DNA of 64,000 nucleotides from positions 11,666,692-11,730,691 of the forward strand of contig WMCF01000018.1 in NCBI GenBank assembly GCA_009792885.1, read 5' to 3'. The notes beneath the pieces are model-generated. The model did no database searches, was not told the DNA's origin, and saw only the letters and a program-made list of their open reading frames with translations. Made by a program: the position numbers and the translations under genes. Shown here one piece after another: positions 1 through 14,300 of the stretch. Source of the stretch: Eremophila alpestris peregrina. Taxonomy: Eukaryota; Chordata; Aves; Passeriformes; Alaudidae. Each line of letters opens with the position of its first letter. Position 1 is the stretch's first letter.

Positions 1-2081
1 ATTACAGCCTATTAAAGGGTGATCTTTTCTGTCTCAGAGAGTTTTTCTTCATTTACTCACAGGAAGGAAAGGTGATCAGGGGCTCAAGTGGGGGCTGCAG
101 GGCATGTTCTCACATGATCCTTGCCTTTCATCACATGACTCTGTGTCCACATCTAGGTTTGAGACACCTGAGTAAAAGGTATTGCAATGCAGCCAGAAAT
201 TATGCAAAGCTCCTCTCATTGCTCACTTCATTTCAACCTGAATATTCACTCTGATGCATCAGGAAGGTGTTTTTTGCTGGCAGGCCAAGGGTCATTCAGG
301 ACTCATGGCTTGTGATGCATACATGGGAGGTAGAACATAGAATTTTGGGTTGAGATTCTCTTTCTAATTTGAACCTCTTGCAGCCAAAGCAGAAGGAACC
401 CACTTTTATACTGCACATCTGACCTGTCCTGGAGTTGGACTCTGGTGCCAGTGCTGTTGTCCTCTTTTCATCACAGCCTTTATTGGCAACTAATGAATAA
501 ACTTCCCTAGGCACACCATTTAAAATGCCAGTTTTCTAGGAGAAATATCATTTTTCCTGTCTTAAAGAAAAGAACATTTTTAATTCCTGACATCGCTGCC
601 GTCTCCACCAGCTGCTTCCCCTCTTGATATTCCTTCTGCAGTTGCTAAGCATCATGCTCAGCTTAGCTTGAGGGATCTGCCAGAGCCTCAGCACAGGATC
701 AGACACATGGAGGCAGTGAGGAAAAGACAATTTTTGAACTCTCAAACCTATTTTGGAGGTGTTTGTAGTACTGAGCCTGTCACAGGTTGTCCCATCCCTG
801 AGATGAGCCTGTGGCTTCTACCCAGCAGGTTCTGAGGTCAGGACAAGTTGAACTCTTTTTTTTTTCTGTCACTTCAGTTTGTGAAATGCTAGGCATCATG
901 AGAATGCTCTTTGGTTTTATATGTGCTCCATAAACAGACAGTGAAGGATTTGCAGGGGATGAAAGTCCCTCCTTTATCATCTTGGGACACTGCCAAAGCC
1001 ACTGTGGCCATCCCTGAGATCACTGGCAGAGCTGGGTTGAGATTAGTGTGATGGTTGGTTAAACTAAGACAGGCATTTTCATCACAGAAGCCAGAAAAAT
1101 AGCTTTGTCACAGGGGATCAAACATGGAAAGCAATTTAATTCCTCTGGTTTGACAAGTTGAAGAATTCTGCTAGGAACAAACAACAAAATTAATATCAGG
1201 ATTTGCCACAGGGGAAAAAAAAAAAGTTGTTTCTGATGAAAAATTGAACCTGGGAGTATTTTAAATAAACTGGAAAAACTTGTTGTTGGAAAAGCTGTGT
1301 CCTTCATGGAGACATTAACAGGTATATCTCAAGCTCCCCATCTTTCATGGTCAATCAAGTCCTTGGCTGTGGTGCTCTGTCAGAGATGGTATCTGCTGGA
1401 AAAGTTCAAACCCCAGAGGAAAATGGGGAATCTGAATTACAGTTCCTTGTGAGGAGATTGCATCTGATTTGAAATCTGTGGGGATTTTGTTACGTGGCAG
1501 CTTTTGGAGGAGATTGGGAAATTTCCATGAACAGGTGGATCTTTTCATCCCTAAACATGCACATGTTTAGCAGTTGTGGGTTTTTAAGTTGTGTTTTATG
1601 CCATCTTTGCCAACAGCCCTACTGTGAGTCTTGACAGCCTCTTGAGGTCTGAGCCACTTAGGTCAAAGGGAGGGTTATTTCCACTTTACTGGATTTTTGG
1701 CTGTACTCTCTACCATTATTTAAAAGAGTTAAATATTTCCCTTTATTCCTCCTGAGATTAAGAACTACATTTCTTTTGGCCCTTGATTTGTGCTCGAATT
1801 ATTTTTATCTGTGCTGACTGAAGCACACCGAGTGGATGGAACTCAAGGCTGGTGCTTTTGAGCACCTTGTTAATGTATAAATACTAAAACCTGTGACTGT
1901 TTTATGGCTTTTGGCCTTGTCAATGAGAACCATTGTCATTGCCCACGTGCTCCTCACTCACTGGCCAGTAACTCTGTGCAATTATTTTGTGTTCTGCGTT
2001 GTGTAGCCCTGGTGCAGATTACGGCTGGCCTATGCCAGAAGGAAAGAAGGTTTTCACTCCTTCTCCCCTCTACGTTTACAG
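1..2081 (+). other. PLCD1 intron, left end of window
   Basis: This lies upstream of the EF-hand 2 exon. I looked for the preceding EF-hand 1 exon and did not see it. No repeat family recognised. Confidence 0.6.
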
Positions 2082-2310
2082 CACTGTGACAAGTCCAAAA
2101 CAGAGGCTCTGGAGGATGATGAGATAGAGGAATTTTACAAGATACTGACAGAGAGGAAGGAAATAGACAGCATCTTCCAAGTATATTCGGACCCAGAAGG
2201 GTTCATGTCCTGCCAGAACCTGGTGAGGTTTCTCTATGAGGTGCAGCAGGAAGAAGATGCTGTTGTTGCTGCCCCTGCCTTAATTCAGAGATATGAGCCC
2301 AACGAAAGAG
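2082..2310 (+). CDS. PLCD1: PLCD1 exon: EF-hand 2 loop to end of EF-hand region
   Basis: Acceptor TTTACAG ends at 2081 and donor GTAGGT begins at 2311. The exon opens with an EF-hand-like loop (D-K-S-K-T-E-A-L-E-D-D-E) and ends RYEPNER, the usual end of the PLC-delta EF-hand module. It starts in phase 0 and ends in phase 1. Confidence 0.95.
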
Positions 2311-5300
2311 GTAGGTTGAAAACCCTGGCTGGTTTGCTTCAAAAAAATCTTGCTTTTTTGATGAACCATGAATTGTGTTGCTGCTGCTTTTTTTCCTGCA
2401 GTTGTGTGTATTATTTTCTCCCTACAGCTGCATCTGAAACACCACTTTCCTTTAATGGGGAACATTAACAGCTCTAGGAGAGGAGAGGAGAGCAGAGGAG
2501 GAGGGAAATCTCTCTCTTCAGTTTTATTTTGGGTGCACTGAACAGCAGTAGAGGGATTGATACAGGTTGGGCTGGAGGATGATGAAAATCCTGAGGGAAA
2601 GACTCAGATGGGTTATTCAGATGCCAAGACCTCATGTGGCTTTTCAAGGCTGAGAATGTGGCAATATTTGTGTTCTCCAGAAGCTGCAGATGTCCTTGAT
2701 GGTGGGCACCTGTAAAGCCATCTGCAGATGAGATCTCTGAGGCCAGGGAGGTGACAGCTGTTCAGGAGGCAGTCACTGAGCTGTCTGTCTGCTCAGACTG
2801 GGGCTGAATCCTCAGTCTGGAGCACCTTGCAGGATGTGCTCAAAGAGCCAACTCAGAATCATGGGCTGCTTTTCCACTGCCCTGCCATTCCTTCAGGACA
2901 GGGACAAGGTTTTGCCAGTGTCAGGCTTTAGGATTGGACTGAGATCTAGTTTAGTCCCTCAGAATGGGGAGTAATTTTGGATTTCCTCTTTGCAAATCAT
3001 GTATTTCATTGGATAATCTAGACAGGATTTATCTGGCTGTGTTTAGACGTCTGACAGCTTCTCTGGGTTGGCACAAAGAAACTTTGAAATGCTTAAATGG
3101 AGATTTTCCTGCTGTAAATCTTTAGAGACAGATGAGGTGAGGTCTGCCTTTGACACTTTTAAGATGTTATCAAGGACAGTAAGTGACAGAAAAAGCTGTG
3201 CTTGTGGAGGGGCTTTAAAAGCACTTTCAGGCAGCTGAAGGTGTCATCCTTGTCAGGAGAACATGGATGCCTTTGCTTTTACTGAGTGCCTGATGAGCAC
3301 ATTTTGCCTCTGGGATCTCCTGGGGAGCAGAGGTGAAGGTGTTGGTGTCACATTTTCAGTGTGGGGTTTTCTGTCTCTTCACCTGGCAGCCAAGAGGGGC
3401 AACGCCATGACCAAGGATGGCTTCCTGATGTACCTGCTGTCAGATGAGGGCAACATATTCAACCCCTCCCACAGAAAAGTTTACCAGGACATGACCCAAC
3501 CTCTCAGCCACTACTTGGTGTCATCCTCACACAACACCTATCTCATGGAAGACCAGATCACAGGGCCAAGCAGCACAGAGGCCTACATCAGGTAAAGTGT
3601 GTGTGTTTGGGTTTGGGTTTGGGATGTTAAGCTCTTTCTTTCAGAAGACACAAGTGTCTATGCTGATGGATGCAAGGGATCAAGAAGCAATCTCCCACCA
3701 GAGCAGGTAATATGGGCTGGCCTGTGTTTCCAGGGTGAGTTGTTTCCAAACCAGGTTGGCTGTGCCCTCATTGGTCTCATCTGGTGTCCACCTGAGTGTA
3801 GGATGTGTAATTGCTACATTTGGAAGCAGTAAAAAGTATCTGCAATTGCCCTCTGGCCTGGTGTTTTCAAAGCATGATGCTGAGGGGGTGTTGCATTCCC
3901 CAAAACATGGCACAAGAGAGTGCAAGGGGCTTACAAGATTCCTGGGATAGAGCTGCAGGTCTGGAAAGAGCCAAAATAATGCAGAGTGTCATGGTGCTTA
4001 TGCTCTGTACTGCCTTTTGGGAGAGGCCCATGGCAGGGACTGTCCCCACAACCATGCTGGGTTTATTTTGGAGAGTCCTGGTTGAAGCAATTAAAAAAAG
4101 AAAAAAAAAAAAAAGAAAGAAAGAAAAGAGGTGGGATGTGAGCTGGTGGAGCAGGGTGAGTGATCAGAACTTACACCTGGTCCCTTTTTAGCATCTCAGA
4201 TACTCCCACAGCACCCCTGCACAGAGCATTAGGTGTTGCTTGTGTCTGCCTTTAACAGTGACTGATGTCTCATGGCCAGATGGGTGCAGTGACCTTTAGC
4301 AGTTTGCACACCCACATTTCATTACTCCTTGTTTTTATCAGGTGAGACAGTGTTTCCTTAGGAGCCAGTCAATGGCTGCAATTCTGCCTTTGTTTATGAC
4401 CTACCTTATTCTCAGGAGCAATGACTAACTGGAGGCACAAGGTCAAAAGTGTGGAGAGTGAAATCTGGCACAAGTTACTTCTCAGTAGCTCTTTGAATTA
4501 ATCTTACAGTCTTAAAATGATAGATGTATGTTTTAGTTGTAAAAAAAAAAAATCCCATTATTCTGGAACAGCTTTCCCAGAGATGCTGTGGATACTCCAT
4601 CCCTGGAAGTGTTCAAGGCCAGGTTGGACAGGGCTCTGAGCAATCTGGGATAGTGGAAGGTGTCCCTGCCCATGGCAGAGTGGATGGTCTCTAAGGTGCC
4701 TTCCAACCCAAACCATTCTGTGATTCTCTTGCAATGAGTTTAAGGAGTTGTGTGCTCTGAAATGTTTAGGGAATTACTGTAAAAGAGATGAGATCACCTC
4801 CTAGATAGACTGGGGAGGGGGGGTGGAAGTCTGCATTTGAAAATAAATTCAAATGGAAGTATGGACATGTAGAGGTAGGAATTTCACACAGAATTTCAGT
4901 CTGGGAATTCACTCTGAATTTCACATGGAAATTCAGACTTGGTTTGGGAAACTGGCCCTCTGCAGTCTACTTGGCTGTGGTAGAGTTCCCATAGCTCCCT
5001 CCCTCCCTCCCAGCTCTGAGGATCATCACTCAGGGGGTCATATCAGATGTAGATGAAGAAATCACATCATTTAACTTCAAGACGTGGCTTCTAAGGCTGG
5101 CTGTCATTCTTCCACTGCAGCCACTCTTGATTCTCTCTTCTCTTCACCATCTTTGGGGAAAGGCTTGAGGCACAGTCATCAGTGCCCTTTCTTATCTGGC
5201 ACTCACTATGTCCTATTCTTTGGATAATTCTCCCTTGGACTCTCACCACCTTATTTCTCAGATCCTTCTGTGCTTTCCTTGCTCAACCCTGAGCTCTTTT

Positions 5301-8300
5301 TGCTGACACTGATTTCACCCGATCCCATCCTTTCTCTTCTTTCCTGTTTTTCCAAGCTCCTTTCTTCTCCCTTGCTCTCTGAACTTCCTGCCAGTCTTCC
5401 CAGGCAGCTCCTGTGCCTGAGGTACCCTCACTTGGAGGTGGAGCAGGTGGTGTGGAGCCCAACCAGGTGCCTTCTTTGTTTCCAGAGCCCTGACCAAAGG
5501 CTGTCGCTGTGTGGAGCTGGATTGCTGGGACGGCCCCAACTCAGAGCCCGTCATTTACCACGGCTACACTCTCACCTCCAAGATCCTCTTCAGTGATGTC
5601 ATTAAAGCCATCAAGAACTATGCATTCAAAGTAAGGATGAGGGACTTCTCCTCATGTTGGCAGCAGATCTCTTCCCTCCCAGCAGAGAGCAGAAGCAGTG
5701 AAAGCTTCACCGTAGCATCTCTCATGGGGACAAGATGTGTCCCTGTGTCTGAGCATCCATGCTCTGCTCCCTGCAGAGATCTATTCCTGGGGGTTGCAGG
5801 ACAGGGAGAGCACCATCTGAGGATGAGTTTGAACCTGTGCCAGCACAGCTCCATCCTGGACCCCACTGCAATGATGCCCATAATCTTGAGCATACCACTG
5901 TAGGGAACTCCAGCAAGCCCATGATTTGTGTGGCTTTGGTGTCTCAGGGTCTGTTTCTTGTTTAGGGGAACCTACATTTATGTTTTGGATGTGAAGGATT
6001 GCTTTTATTCTGCTTTAAAAGGGAAGAGCAGGGCTGGAATCTTGTATGGCAGCAGGCTTCAGAAAACCTTAGGTCTGTCCAGACTCACTGGACTCTGCTG
6101 TTTTCCTTCAGTGCCCCTGGGAGCTGGTGTCAGGTTTTGTTTGGGGCCATAAAGGAGTGACAGTGACAATAATGACAATGCCTTCAACACACAAAATGAC
6201 CTGGGGGGCACAGGGAACCAGATCAGGCCTATGCAGGAATGGAGGAAGGATTGATACCACTTAAGGATATGAGCAAACCCTGTGATTTCAAAGCTCCCTT
6301 CCTCTGGAGGTGGCTGGGAAGGTGCTCTGACCCACAGTGCAAGTGGAGAATGCAGGCACAGGGAGTGCCCTCTCCACTGGATCATCTCTGGAAGGCACCA
6401 GCACAGATCTGACTGACTGCTACACAGTTAAATGTGTCCATTTCTAACAAATCCTTGCTTTAGGAGAATATCAGACCCTCCTGTTGGCACACTCATTCCA
6501 GGAGAAAACAGCTCTGGGGTTCATACCAACTGCTGTGGACTGGTGGAGCTGCAGAGCTCACTGATGCTGTGTGCTGCTGTCTTGTTCCAGACCTCACCAT
6601 ACCCTGTCATCATCTCCCTGGAGAACCACTGCAGCGTGGAGCAGCAGAAGGTCATGGCCCAGCACATGACCACCATCCTGCAGGACATGCTCTTGGTTGC
6701 CCCAGTGGATGGAAACAAATCCCAGTTTCCCTCCCCAGAGGTAAGCAAGGCCATTTCAGCACTTTCTGCCTTCTGAGGGCTGGGCAAGAGGGAAGTTTTT
6801 CTTCTTGCTGAGTGCAAAGCTCAGAACTCAAGGGAAAAACCACTGCAAGTAGCCTGAAGGTGTATTAAACACAAAATGTCCTGCCATTGAGAATGTCCGG
6901 GGGAATGGCCTGGGTTGGTGGGGATGGAGATGTCCATGGAGGACAAAGGGAAGCTGGAGGCTGCATAGAGGTGCCCCTTTTATTCCCAAAAATCAGAGCA
7001 GCTGTCAGGCTGGGAGCTGAGCCCTGGCCTTGCAAGAGGAAAGAGATACACAGCCCTCAGCAGTGGTCCACCACTATAAAATCATTAGCTGACAGAAACA
7101 ACTGGAAATGGAATCTTGATATAAAAAATATGTCTCCACAGCAGGAGCCAAAAGGAAACATTCATCTGTTTCCACCCATGTGGTTTGTGCTTGCTTTCTG
7201 CCTTTCTTTCTGCATTTCTTTCTGCCTTTCTTTCTGCCCTTCTTTCTGCCTTTCTTTGCACTTTGCAGACACAGACTCCTGTAGGGTTAGCTGCACTTCT
7301 TTTTAAATTACATTTCTTTGCTCATTTGCCAAAAATTGGATGAACATGCCTAAGCAGAGCTGGAAGGAGTTTGTGGGTGAGATAAAGCTGGCAGTCAACA
7401 GGGGAGAAAGGAGAGGAAAACAATCCACCCAGAATATCTTCTGTATTTGTTCTCCCTCTTTATTATCTCCTTTCCCTTTCTGACTTTCCCCTTTTGTTTG
7501 GGAGTGTCATGCCTCGGTTTGATACAATGCCTGGCACAGAGGGAAGCTGCTCTGGGCTGCTCCCTAAGCACCAGGGCAGTAAATCAGGATGAATTGTAAT
7601 TTTTACTGCTGCTGCTTCAGCAGGACCTTGGCTCTGGCACAGACAAGGTGCCTGCACTGGGAGAAGTGACTCTCCCAGGATGAGGACACTCCCAGCACAG
7701 AGATCAGTCTTTGCAGGCTCTTACTGAGCTGGAAAAATACGTCTTCAGTGTCCCCTCCTGACTTGCTATTTATCCTGGTGCAGGATCAGGAAAACTGCTG
7801 ATGGCTTTTCAGCTGATGGCAATGATCTGATGAAAGAAATGAGAAACACCAAGCAAAGCAGTGTGTGATTTGTGAGTGCAAGGGGATGACCCCAACTTCC
7901 CAAAGATGTTTTTATTCCATGCCTGTGCTCACCTAACCTCCTGATTTTGATTGCCTGAACAGACACATGGCCCCAGCTGAGCACAATGCCCAGATCTACC
8001 CTGGGGAATGGATTTAGGCTGAGCTGCTCCATTGCAGGGATTGATCCATTTAGTTTAAAAAGAGAAAAATTTCCAGTGTTGCAACACCTATCTTTTTCCT
8101 TCTGGTACTTTTCCTCTGCCTTCCTGCTGTGTGAAGTAGGACAGTGCAAAGGGCTGAAATACTGGTTTTTTTAGGGTATTAAATACACTGAAACTGAAAC
8201 ATGAGGGAAAAACAAACAAACAAACCAACCAGGAACCTCTTGGCTTTTCCACTCCCTTGTGACGTTCACATAAGGAAACTCAGGGCAGCAAATTATTTTT

Positions 8301-11300
8301 TGTATCAGGAAAAGGGTGGGATCTGCCTCTGGGCAAAGGGCTGGAGGCTGTAAACACAAACAGTCGAAGGATTGCTGCCGATTGTGTCAGCAGGGCAACG
8401 TCAGTAATTAAGGGAAGATTGACACGGTTTGGATTTGTGCTAACGATTCCTGCCACAGCCCGGGGCAGGAATCTGATTTATTTATTGGGCTCCATTCAGG
8501 AACAGCGTTGGGCTACACAAATTATCTAAATATCTCCCCCAAGCTGCTGTCTGTAGGTCCCAACAGTGAATTAAAGGCTGTTGGATGAAAGGCCAAAAGC
8601 CACATAAAAAGCTCCAGGGTTCTAGGGAGGAGCTGATCCACTCTCTGCTGCTGGTGGGTTGTTGCCCTTCTGTCCCATCCCTGATCTGCCCCTGTCCCTA
8701 CATCCCAGCCAGAAATGCTGCAAAGTCACAGTCCTACAATGAGAGTAAAACTGCTCCCAGTGTTGGAACTGTTCAGGGTATCAAGTGTGTCTGAAACCCC
8801 TGCAGTTCTTTGTTCCTGGAACTCCTTGTTTGTGAGGACAGTGGCTTTGGGCATTCCCCACACGTTTTGTGTCAATGTGGCTTCAGGTCCATCTGCACAT
8901 CTCTGTTCCCCCAGCCTTGGCCCAGCTTGTGTCAGTCTTGTCTGCAGTGCATCTCCTTGCCTGAAGTCCTTGAGCTGAGTGTCCTTCAATCCTCCAAAGC
9001 CTCCTTCAGTTCAGTGTTTCTTCTCCTTTCCTGGAGACTCTCTTCATCCTCTGGTGCTGCTCATTGCTGGTGCAACACTTCAGGTTGGAGCTGAAGGAGA
9101 TGCACAGATGGAGATGTGATACCAGTGAGTGTGCATCTGATCTGCACACCCCCTCATGAATGTGAGCATGTTGTTCCTCACAGCTTCTCAGGAGTCTGGA
9201 GAGGTGGATCTCCTGATCCTGGGAGTGGGATGTCAGGTGGCAGTGCTCAGACCCTGTGTATCCCTGAGCACTTCACTTAGGGCTCCTTTGGGGAAACAGT
9301 CAGGAACTGGAGGTGTGGTCCACCTCCTCCTCCTCAGTGTTTGTCCAAACAGAGGAGGAATCACACCCTGGGAGTGTTTGGTTTTCTCTGTTGACTCTAA
9401 AGGAGGTGTTGAAGCCACAGAAAGTTTGTTGGGGTGGATCACTTTACAAACCTTCCATTCCCACTGAGATGAAAACTGGAATTCAGACCTTGCAGTGGCT
9501 CTCAGGTTGCTCTTAGGGGCAGGAAGCTTTCAGGTGGGATAAACCTGTGTGTGCAGATCTTTTCAAATCTTCTGCTCACTACAGCTCTGCTGCTTCTGAT
9601 AAAATCATCCTTTAAGATGGTTCCCACATCCCAGTGTTGCCAGAACCATTTCACCTGCAGAGCTGAGCTTGTTCAGTGTGCAGAGGAAATGGTGGGAGAG
9701 CAGATGAGCTCCACTTCAGGGGGACTGAGGAATGCCATTTATAGGGCATGTGAGGAAGGGCAAGAGCTGCATCTGTTCCAGCAGCCACTCCACTGTGTGC
9801 TCTCAGTGGAGTCCAATGTCCTTGTGGCCTTTCCTGAGGTTGTTCTCCACCTTGGCCTTCCCACAGACACTGGGAATGGCTTTATGGTCTACTTGGAGAA
9901 CATTTGTTGAGCATTTCAGCTATTGCTTCCTCCTAAGACAAGGGATCTGCTCAACAGAGCTGAACTGATGAGCTGAGTGTCTTTTGCCTCGGGCTAGAAA
10001 TACTTAATATCACATGAAGGGGAACCAAGAGAGATGGAGCAAGGGCACGTGTGTGACTGTCTGTATCAGCTTATTTAAAACCTCCATAAGGAAGATAAAC
10101 TCTCAGATTTAGGACTTTGCAATTCCTCTGCAGGGGGGATTCACAGGATAGCACCTCTTGCAGGAAATGGGGATGAAAATGCCTCTCTTTGGGGTGAGTC
10201 TCACCCCTTCTTGTGGACAAATAAGCAAATGGATCTCCTCTGAGTTAGGAGGCACATGGACTGCTCTTCTTTGTAGGCACAGGAGCAGTGTCCTGTGCCC
10301 ATGGGGAGCATCTACACCATACCCAATGTTTCCCAGAGGAACCACAGGCTGGACAGGATAACAGCAGCACTCAGATCCTGCTGCTGGCAGCATGGGATGG
10401 GCTGTGGTGAGGAGACACAGTGGAGGCTGTGTTGCTGTGCCTTCCCTCGTGATGTTCCTCAGCCATGTAGGAATTGCACATCCCACTTGCTGTGCAGGCT
10501 GAATGGGAGCTTAAAAAGCTTAATTACCTGCTGGTAATTAGGAATCAAGCAGGCAGCTCCAAATACCTTATCCTTAGTTCTCCACTGCTGAGCTGTGAGG
10601 GGAGGCAGTAACATTTCTTGTGGGAACAGGGAAAGGAGAGACAGATAATATATTAAATACCAGGCTGGTATCTGCAGCCTGCAGGGGACAAGAGGAGCTG
10701 CTCTAAGGCTCACACAGAACTGGATTTTGTGGTAGAAGAACAGTGTAGAGCTGGGTGTTGAGGCAGGAGGGGACATGAGAGCAGCAGGCTGGAGTCAGGC
10801 TCTGAAGATGAGCCAGATCATCCCAGCTGTGGATGTGAAGAAGCAGAGCACAGCTCTGCCTGGAAGGCTGGGAGGGTGGTCTGGGCATGGGGAGGATATT
10901 GCTGTGCTCTGGCTGCTCCTCTGAGTGTAGCTTTTGACAGGGAAAGTGCCCCAGTGTAAACAGTTCATTTGTGGTTGCTGAATAAAAATGCTCTTGGCTG
11001 CTGCCTCAGGTGCCAGTGTTGGATTTCTGCTCAAACCCAGCTTCACCCACAGCTTTGCCAAGTGGTGAGGAGTGGGGCTGGTTTCTGTAAAGATGTGATG
11101 CAATTTGCTTGAACCTTACAAAGGGTGCAAAGGGGGAATGGTGTCCTTTAAAAATGCCTGTGTTGTTTTATAAAAGATTCTTGGTTTTTCACAGTTCTGT
11201 CATTTGGATGTGGTGGGGTTTTGTTGCTTTTGCTGTTGCAGAAAAGTTAAATATAGGGTGTTTCTGAGGAAAGGGGAATGTGCTGCACAGACTGAGGGGT

Positions 11301-14300
11301 TGTACTGGCTAATTCCAACATGGCATTTTGCTGGAATAATTCATACCCTCCAAAGCCAGGAGCACCAAACACATCCAGGTGGCAGCAAATCTCCTGTTCC
11401 TGGAAGCTGCCAAGTCTAGAGGTGCTCTTGATTTTAAGGCAAAACCCACACCCCTGGAGATTGCCCCCAGTCACCTCTCTCAATACTTCTCCCTGTCCCA
11501 AGCACCGCTGCTGCCTTGTTTGGGCTCTAAATTATCCCTCTCCAGGCTCCAGCCTTCCTCCCACAGCCAGGGCTTGCACAAAGGATGCATCAGTGCTGAG
11601 GGGCTTCATGTGAACCTTGAAAGAGGCTGGAGAGAGCTGATTCAGCACAAGGTTGTGGTCAGTGTTGGAGCAGTGGCAGGAGAAGCTGCTCCCTGAAGAG
11701 GATGTAGCTTTGGAAAGGCTCTGGGAGCTCCTCCTGAGGCTCTCAGCACCCAAAGGATTCACCTGCAAAGTGCCAAAAGTGTTAAAATTCCATGTCTGCT
11801 GTGCATGAGGCAGAACTTACCTCTCTCCCCATGAAAATGTCTGTGGAGCAGAGGCTGCACTGCCTCAGTCCTTGCTTGGATCTCAGACAGTTTCCAGAGT
11901 TGTGCACAGGTTTAAAACCACACACTGCAGAGTGAGGGGTGGATTAAATAACAGGCCACACAGAGGGGCAGAAATGGTGCCACAAATTTCTTCCAGCAGC
12001 CCAGACCTCCAGGCTTGCCCTTGTTTACTGAGCAACATTTCAGTCTTGGGGGAAAAAAAGAGTATGTTTTAATTGCCTTTAACAGCACAACTGTGTGATT
12101 TTTCTGGTTGAGGGGATGCTCAGCTCTGTGGCAGAGGGGAGTCACTGGGCTCTCTGGGGTTTTCAGACCCATGGCTTGTGGTCTCAGTGTAAAAACAGAC
12201 TTATTTTAACCTGTGTCTCTGGGTAATAACCAGGCACTGATGCAATGGTAAAAGCACTGGTTACAGCTGAGGGGCTTCTCCAGGGTGGGCCAGAACCTTC
12301 TCTAACCACCAGGTATTTTGTCCACTTTTCCTTGTGCAGCAATTGAAAGGGAAGATCCTGGTGAAAGGCAAGAAGCTGAGCAGGCAGGAGGACCCCATCA
12401 ATGAGAACAACAACCTGGAGGCTGAGGATGTCTCTGATGAAGATGAAGCAGCTGAAATTGAAGATGAATCTGTGAAGACCAAAGTAGAGCAGAAGGGAAA
12501 GGTAAGTGAAAGAAGAAATGATTTTTTAGGTGGGTTTTGTACCACACCTAAAGAACTAAAAAAAGAAAAGCAGTTGAAAGACAATTTTTCATGTGTTCCC
12601 AGCCAAGACAGTTCTCAGTGTGGTTTCAACAACTCAGCTGGGGATGTGTAAGGGTGAATTGTTGAAATTGCTGGGGCTGAGGATCCTGGTGCTTGCTCAG
12701 CCTAATGATCTGTGTCCCAAGCACAAACAGAGATCTGGCAGAGCCAGCCAGGCACAAAGGTTGGCTTCTTTCTCTAAAGTGAGACTGGAAAACCTTGCAG
12801 CAAGCACAGACCATGTAGCATTTATGGAAGCAGTGGAAGGGCACATGTTCAAGCTCTGTCTTATTTCCAGAAATCTGTTTGTCATGGGGCAGCCATGACT
12901 TGGGCTTCTCCAGTCACATTTTGGGACATGCCTCCACCTTCATTGGCTGTTTGTTGCTGACCTGGAGGAGGGAGGGAGGGAAGATCTATGGGGAAGGGGT
13001 GGCCAGTGACTAAAGCAATTTGCATGATGATTTCTGGAAGGAAAAGGTTGGCCTTTACACAAATGTTCTGCCCCATCACGTGAAGAAATTGATTTTTCCA
13101 GTGTGCAGGTCCCTGTAAAGCCCATATCCCTCACAGGGGGGATTCACAGGTGACACAGACACATTCACACACAACTTCCTAGTTAATGGGGAAAAAAGCC
13201 CGAGCTCTGTGAAGGCCAAAACACCCTTCTCTTCCCTTTGTTCCCAGGTTTTCATGCCTGGGACCAGGACAGTGTGGAAAAGTCATTGCTAAAGCTCTGC
13301 TGTAAAGTTTAGCAGCTGGAAATAGATGTGGGTGCTGAAATGCAAATGATCCTGCAGAGAGCACCAAAAAAGGGGGAATCCCTTTCCAGCCTTTCCTGCA
13401 CAGGGTGGCTCAGAGGGCACACCACCAGCCACTGAGTGTTGAGAATGTGCATCTTTTTCTGGTGAAAGTGGTGGAGAAGAGAAGCCCCAGGGGTCCCATA
13501 GAGAAAACACAATTACCACTTTCGAGCATGACAGCAAAAACTCCCCACAAACCTCTCACTCTCCTGTTTTTAGAGTGACACCTTGAAGCTGGCCAAGGAG
13601 CTGTCAGACACAGTTGTCTACTGCAAGAGTGTCCACTTTGAAGGCTTTGATGACCCCAACCATCCCCGGGCTTTCTACGAGATGTCATCGTTCTCAGAGA
13701 GCAAAGCTCTGAAACTGGCCCAGGAGTCTGGTACGTGTGTTCTCCCCTCCTCTGTCCCTGCTCCCCAAAAAGGGACAGCTGCTGGTGGAAAGGGCATCCC
13801 AAAGACACGGGTTATGATCTCTTTGGTCAAGCACGTCACTGAGGAAAGTGGGGAGAACGTAAAATCCTCAAGGCTGTCACCAAACAGGGCATTTTTGCAG
13901 GTGGTTCCCATTCAGCCTTGCCAGGCAGAGGGGAACACACAGCAGCAGCAAGAAGAGCTAAAAGTACCCCCAGCACTGAAAGGGCCCTTTCCTTCTGTCT
14001 CCTCCTTTCTCTGCAGGAACCAGTTTTATCCATCACAACGTCAGGCACCTGAGCCGGATCTACCCTGCAGGCTGGAGGACAGATTCCTCCAACTACAGCC
14101 CCGTGGACCTGTGGAACGTTGGCTGCCAGATTGGTGGGTGTCACTGGGGGCCTGGAGGGGGTCACCTGCCTGGGGACACCCATGACCTGGCTGTGGAGTG
14201 TAGTAGTGCAGCTTTAAACCAAGCAGATGTTTTCCACATAAAGGGTTTCAGTTTCACCTTAGGACTAAAAAGGAAAAAAGCCCTAGAAATTTCTTTGCTC

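Larger units (their letters stand above)
3592..5485 (+). other. PLCD1 intron
   Basis: Opens with GTGTG and a GGGTTTGGGTTTGGG run; holds the purine tract at 4087, a CR1 fragment at 4559 and a CCCTCCCTCCCTCCC run near 4998. No other feature. Confidence 0.6.

Noticed and set aside
3607..3625. GGGTTTGGGTTTGGG as an interstitial telomere repeat
   Set aside because: The vertebrate unit is TTAGGG; this is a short T/G run next to a donor.
13583..14185. 200-codon open frame on the + strand
   Set aside because: It reads the PLCD1 Y-box exon (13574-13730) into the intron and then crosses the next exon in the wrong frame. Splice sites explain the region fully.
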